Shown one piece after another: positions 32,326 to 34,050 of a stretch of DNA of 34,050 nt. The stretch's first letter is position 1; each line of letters starts with the position of its first letter. The position numbers and the translations under genes are program-made. Under the pieces are notes generated by a model. It did not search any database. It was not told the DNA's origin and saw nothing but the letters and a program-made list of their open reading frames with translations. Source of the stretch: Candidatus Palauibacter poriticola (GTDB lineage: Bacteria; Gemmatimonadota; Gemmatimonadetes; Palauibacterales; Palauibacteraceae); assembly GCA_012270965.1 (NCBI GenBank), contig JAAXHJ010000069.1, forward strand, positions 462-34,511, read 5' to 3'.

Positions 32326-34017
32326 ATGGCGAAGCAGACAGGGCTCACGATGGGCAGGCACGGCGCGCTGAGCGATCAGCTCGAACTCTGGGAGGCGGTC
32401 CTCCGCCAGACGCCGCAGCGCGACGACACCAGCTTCCGAAGCATCTCCGGGCGGGAGGTGAGGCCGCTCTACACGCCTCTCGACGCCGGCGACACGGGAC
32501 CGGGCGCATACCTGGACCGGCTCGGGACGCCGGGCGAGTTTCCGTTCACGCGCGGCCCGTACCACTCGATGTACCGGACGAAGCTGTGGACGATGCGGCT
32601 CTTCTCCGGCTTCGCCACCGCGCGCGAGACGAACGAGCGCTACAAGTACCTACTCGAACGCGGCCAGACGGGACTCTCCGTGGCGTTCGACTTCCCCACC
32701 CTGATGGGGTACGACTCCGACGACCGCCGCTCCGAGGGAGAAGTGGGGAAGTGCGGCGTCGCGGTGTCGAGCCTTGCCGACATGGAGACGCTCTTCGAAG
32801 GGATCCCGCTCGACAGGGTCTCCGTGTCGATGACGATCAACGGGCCCGCTCTCATGCTGTACGCCTTTCTCCTGGTGACGGCGGAGAAGCAGGGCGTGCC
32901 GTTCGACCGGGTCCGGGGGACGATCCAGAACGACATCCTCAAGGAATACCAGGCGCAGCATGCGTGGATCTTCCCGCCCGAGCCCGCGCTCAAGATCATC
33001 GCCGACATCTTCGAGTGGTCGGCGGAGGCGGCGCCGCGCTTCAACACGATCTCCATCTCCGGTTATCACATCCGGGAGGCGGGGGCGACGGCCGCGCAGG
33101 AACTCGCCTACACGCTCAAGAACGGCTTCACCTACGTGGAGCGGGGGATCGAACGCGGGCTCGACGTGGACGGCTTCGCGCCGCGGCTCTCCTTCTTCTG
33201 GGACGTACACAACGACTTTTTCGAAGAGATCGCGAAGTTCCGCGCGGGCCGCCGCATCTGGGCCCGGCACATGCGCGACGCGTACGGGGCCCGGGATCCC
33301 CGGAGCCTGAGACTGCGGACGCATGCCCAGACGGCCGGCGTCTCGCTCACGGCGCAGCAGCCGCACAACAACATCGTGCGGGTCGCCTACCAGGCGATGG
33401 CGGCGGTGCTCGGCGGCACGCAGTCGCTGCACACGAACGCGATGGATGAGACGCTCGCGCTCCCCACCGAGGAGGCGGCGAAGATCGCCCTCCGCACGCA
33501 GCAGATCCTCGCCTACGAGACCGGCGTCCCGAACACGATCGACCCCCTCGCGGGCTCCTACTATGTGGAGTCGCTGACGGACGAACTAGAGGCGGAGGCG
33601 GAGGAGATCTTCCGCGAGATCGACGACATCGGCGGGGTCGTGTACGGGATCGAGTCGGGCTACTTCCAGGCGCAGATCGCGGCTTCCGCGCGCCGGTTCC
33701 AGGATGAGGTGGAGAAGGGGACTCAGACGATCGTGGGCGTGAACCGGTTCGAGGACGCCGAGGAACCCCCGATCGAGATTCTGAGAATCGGGGAGGAGGC
33801 GGCCGCGAAGCAGGCGGAGCGGCTGGCGGATCTCCGCGCGCGCCGCGATTCGGGTGCGGTCGAGCGTGCGCTCGAGGTGCTGGGCCGGGCCGGGCGGGAG
33901 GACGAGAACCTGCTGCCGCCCCTGCTCGACGCGGTGCGGGCCTACGCGACGCTGGGCGAGATCCGGATCGTGCTGGAGAAGGTGTACGGACGCTTCAGCG
34001 AGCCCGTGGCCTTCTAG
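32326..34017 (+). CDS. Cobalamin-dependent acyl-CoA mutase large subunit, isobutyryl-CoA mutase-like
   Basis: 563 residues from the ATG at 32326; an ATG at 32350 is also possible, both with weak ribosome sites. It is the substrate-binding TIM-barrel half of the methylmalonyl-CoA mutase family ([104 protein letters not shown]). There is no B12-binding domain, so a separate small subunit is needed; none is in the window. His248 matches the catalytic His244 of methylmalonyl-CoA mutase. At the specificity positions it has Phe93 (for Tyr89) and Gln211 (for Arg207), with the same 118-residue spacing; Phe/Gln is the isobutyryl-CoA mutase pair. It therefore more likely interconverts isobutyryl- and n-butyryl-CoA or a related substrate. 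The meaB gene upstream fits as its chaperone. Confidence 0.93.
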   Translation: MAKQTGLTMGRHGALSDQLELWEAVLRQTPQRDDTSFRSISGREVRPLYTPLDAGDTGPGAYLDRLGTPGEFPFTRGPYHSMYRTKLWTMRLFSGFATARETNERYKYLLERGQTGLSVAFDFPTLMGYDSDDRRSEGEVGKCGVAVSSLADMETLFEGIPLDRVSVSMTINGPALMLYAFLLVTAEKQGVPFDRVRGTIQNDILKEYQAQHAWIFPPEPALKIIADIFEWSAEAAPRFNTISISGYHIREAGATAAQELAYTLKNGFTYVERGIERGLDVDGFAPRLSFFWDVHNDFFEEIAKFRAGRRIWARHMRDAYGARDPRSLRLRTHAQTAGVSLTAQQPHNNIVRVAYQAMAAVLGGTQSLHTNAMDETLALPTEEAAKIALRTQQILAYETGVPNTIDPLAGSYYVESLTDELEAEAEEIFREIDDIGGVVYGIESGYFQAQIAASARRFQDEVEKGTQTIVGVNRFEDAEEPPIEILRIGEEAAAKQAERLADLRARRDSGAVERALEVLGRAGREDENLLPPLLDAVRAYATLGEIRIVLEKVYGRFSEPVAF

Positions 34018-34050
34018 CCGCCGACCACGCTCCCCGCCGCCGCCTCTAGC

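Overview
The window is about 34 kb of very GC-rich bacterial DNA, densely coded on both strands, with many 4-base gene overlaps and frequent TTG/GTG starts. The gene content suggests an uncultured Gemmatimonadota-like bacterium: tandem secreted TolB-propeller amidohydrolases, an S9 peptidase, a choice-of-anchor B protein, and an aspS-phoH-7TM/HD-ybeY-mgtE cluster. That assignment is inferred from gene content and style; there is no rRNA or other marker in the window. I see no tRNA, rRNA, CRISPR array, insertion sequence or prophage.

Layout. 1-6922 (minus): two adjacent paralogous secreted propeller-amidohydrolases, the downstream one cut by the window edge. 7039-10365 (plus): an arginase remnant that has lost its catalytic core, a secreted S9 prolyl-oligopeptidase-type peptidase, and trpA. 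10467-16060 (plus): an orphan ribbon-helix-helix antitoxin-like protein, a choice-of-anchor B/LVIVD secreted protein, a double CDGSH iron-sulfur protein, and an acyl-CoA oxidase carrying an N-terminal TerB-like domain. 16135-19073 (minus): an NFACT/RqcH protein translationally coupled to an ADP-ribosylglycohydrolase. 19125-20547 (plus): a YqeK-like HD hydrolase and a membrane LytR_C protein. 20659-21729 (minus): rlmN. 21888-29331 (plus): aspS, phoH-like, a 7TM-HD c-di-AMP phosphodiesterase-like protein, ybeY and mgtE, a housekeeping block for translation, rRNA maturation, signalling and Mg2+ uptake. 29410-34017: a MeaB-type G-protein chaperone, a convergent outer-membrane protein, a ~1 kb gene graveyard with a decayed AbrB/PIN toxin-antitoxin pair, and a cobalamin-dependent acyl-CoA mutase large subunit.

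Four patterns stand out. First, the mutase has Phe93/Gln211 at the two specificity positions (Tyr89/Arg207 in methylmalonyl-CoA mutase), which is the isobutyryl-CoA mutase pattern. Second, conserved proteins carry in-frame tandem-repeat inserts in linkers or tails (5x18 bp in the CDGSH protein, 3x24 bp in ybeY, 2x30 bp in meaB, 12/18-bp units in the 7TM-HD tail). Third, gene junctions show an unusual series of NTGA stop/start overlaps, six of them TTGA and one CTGA. Fourth, arginase and the vapC-like toxin each keep their N and C ends but have lost the middle. I do not see a clear new defence or biosynthetic system. The strongest leads are the mutase specificity, the TerB-acyl-CoA oxidase fusion next to the double CDGSH protein, and the coupled RqcH/ADP-ribosylglycohydrolase pair.
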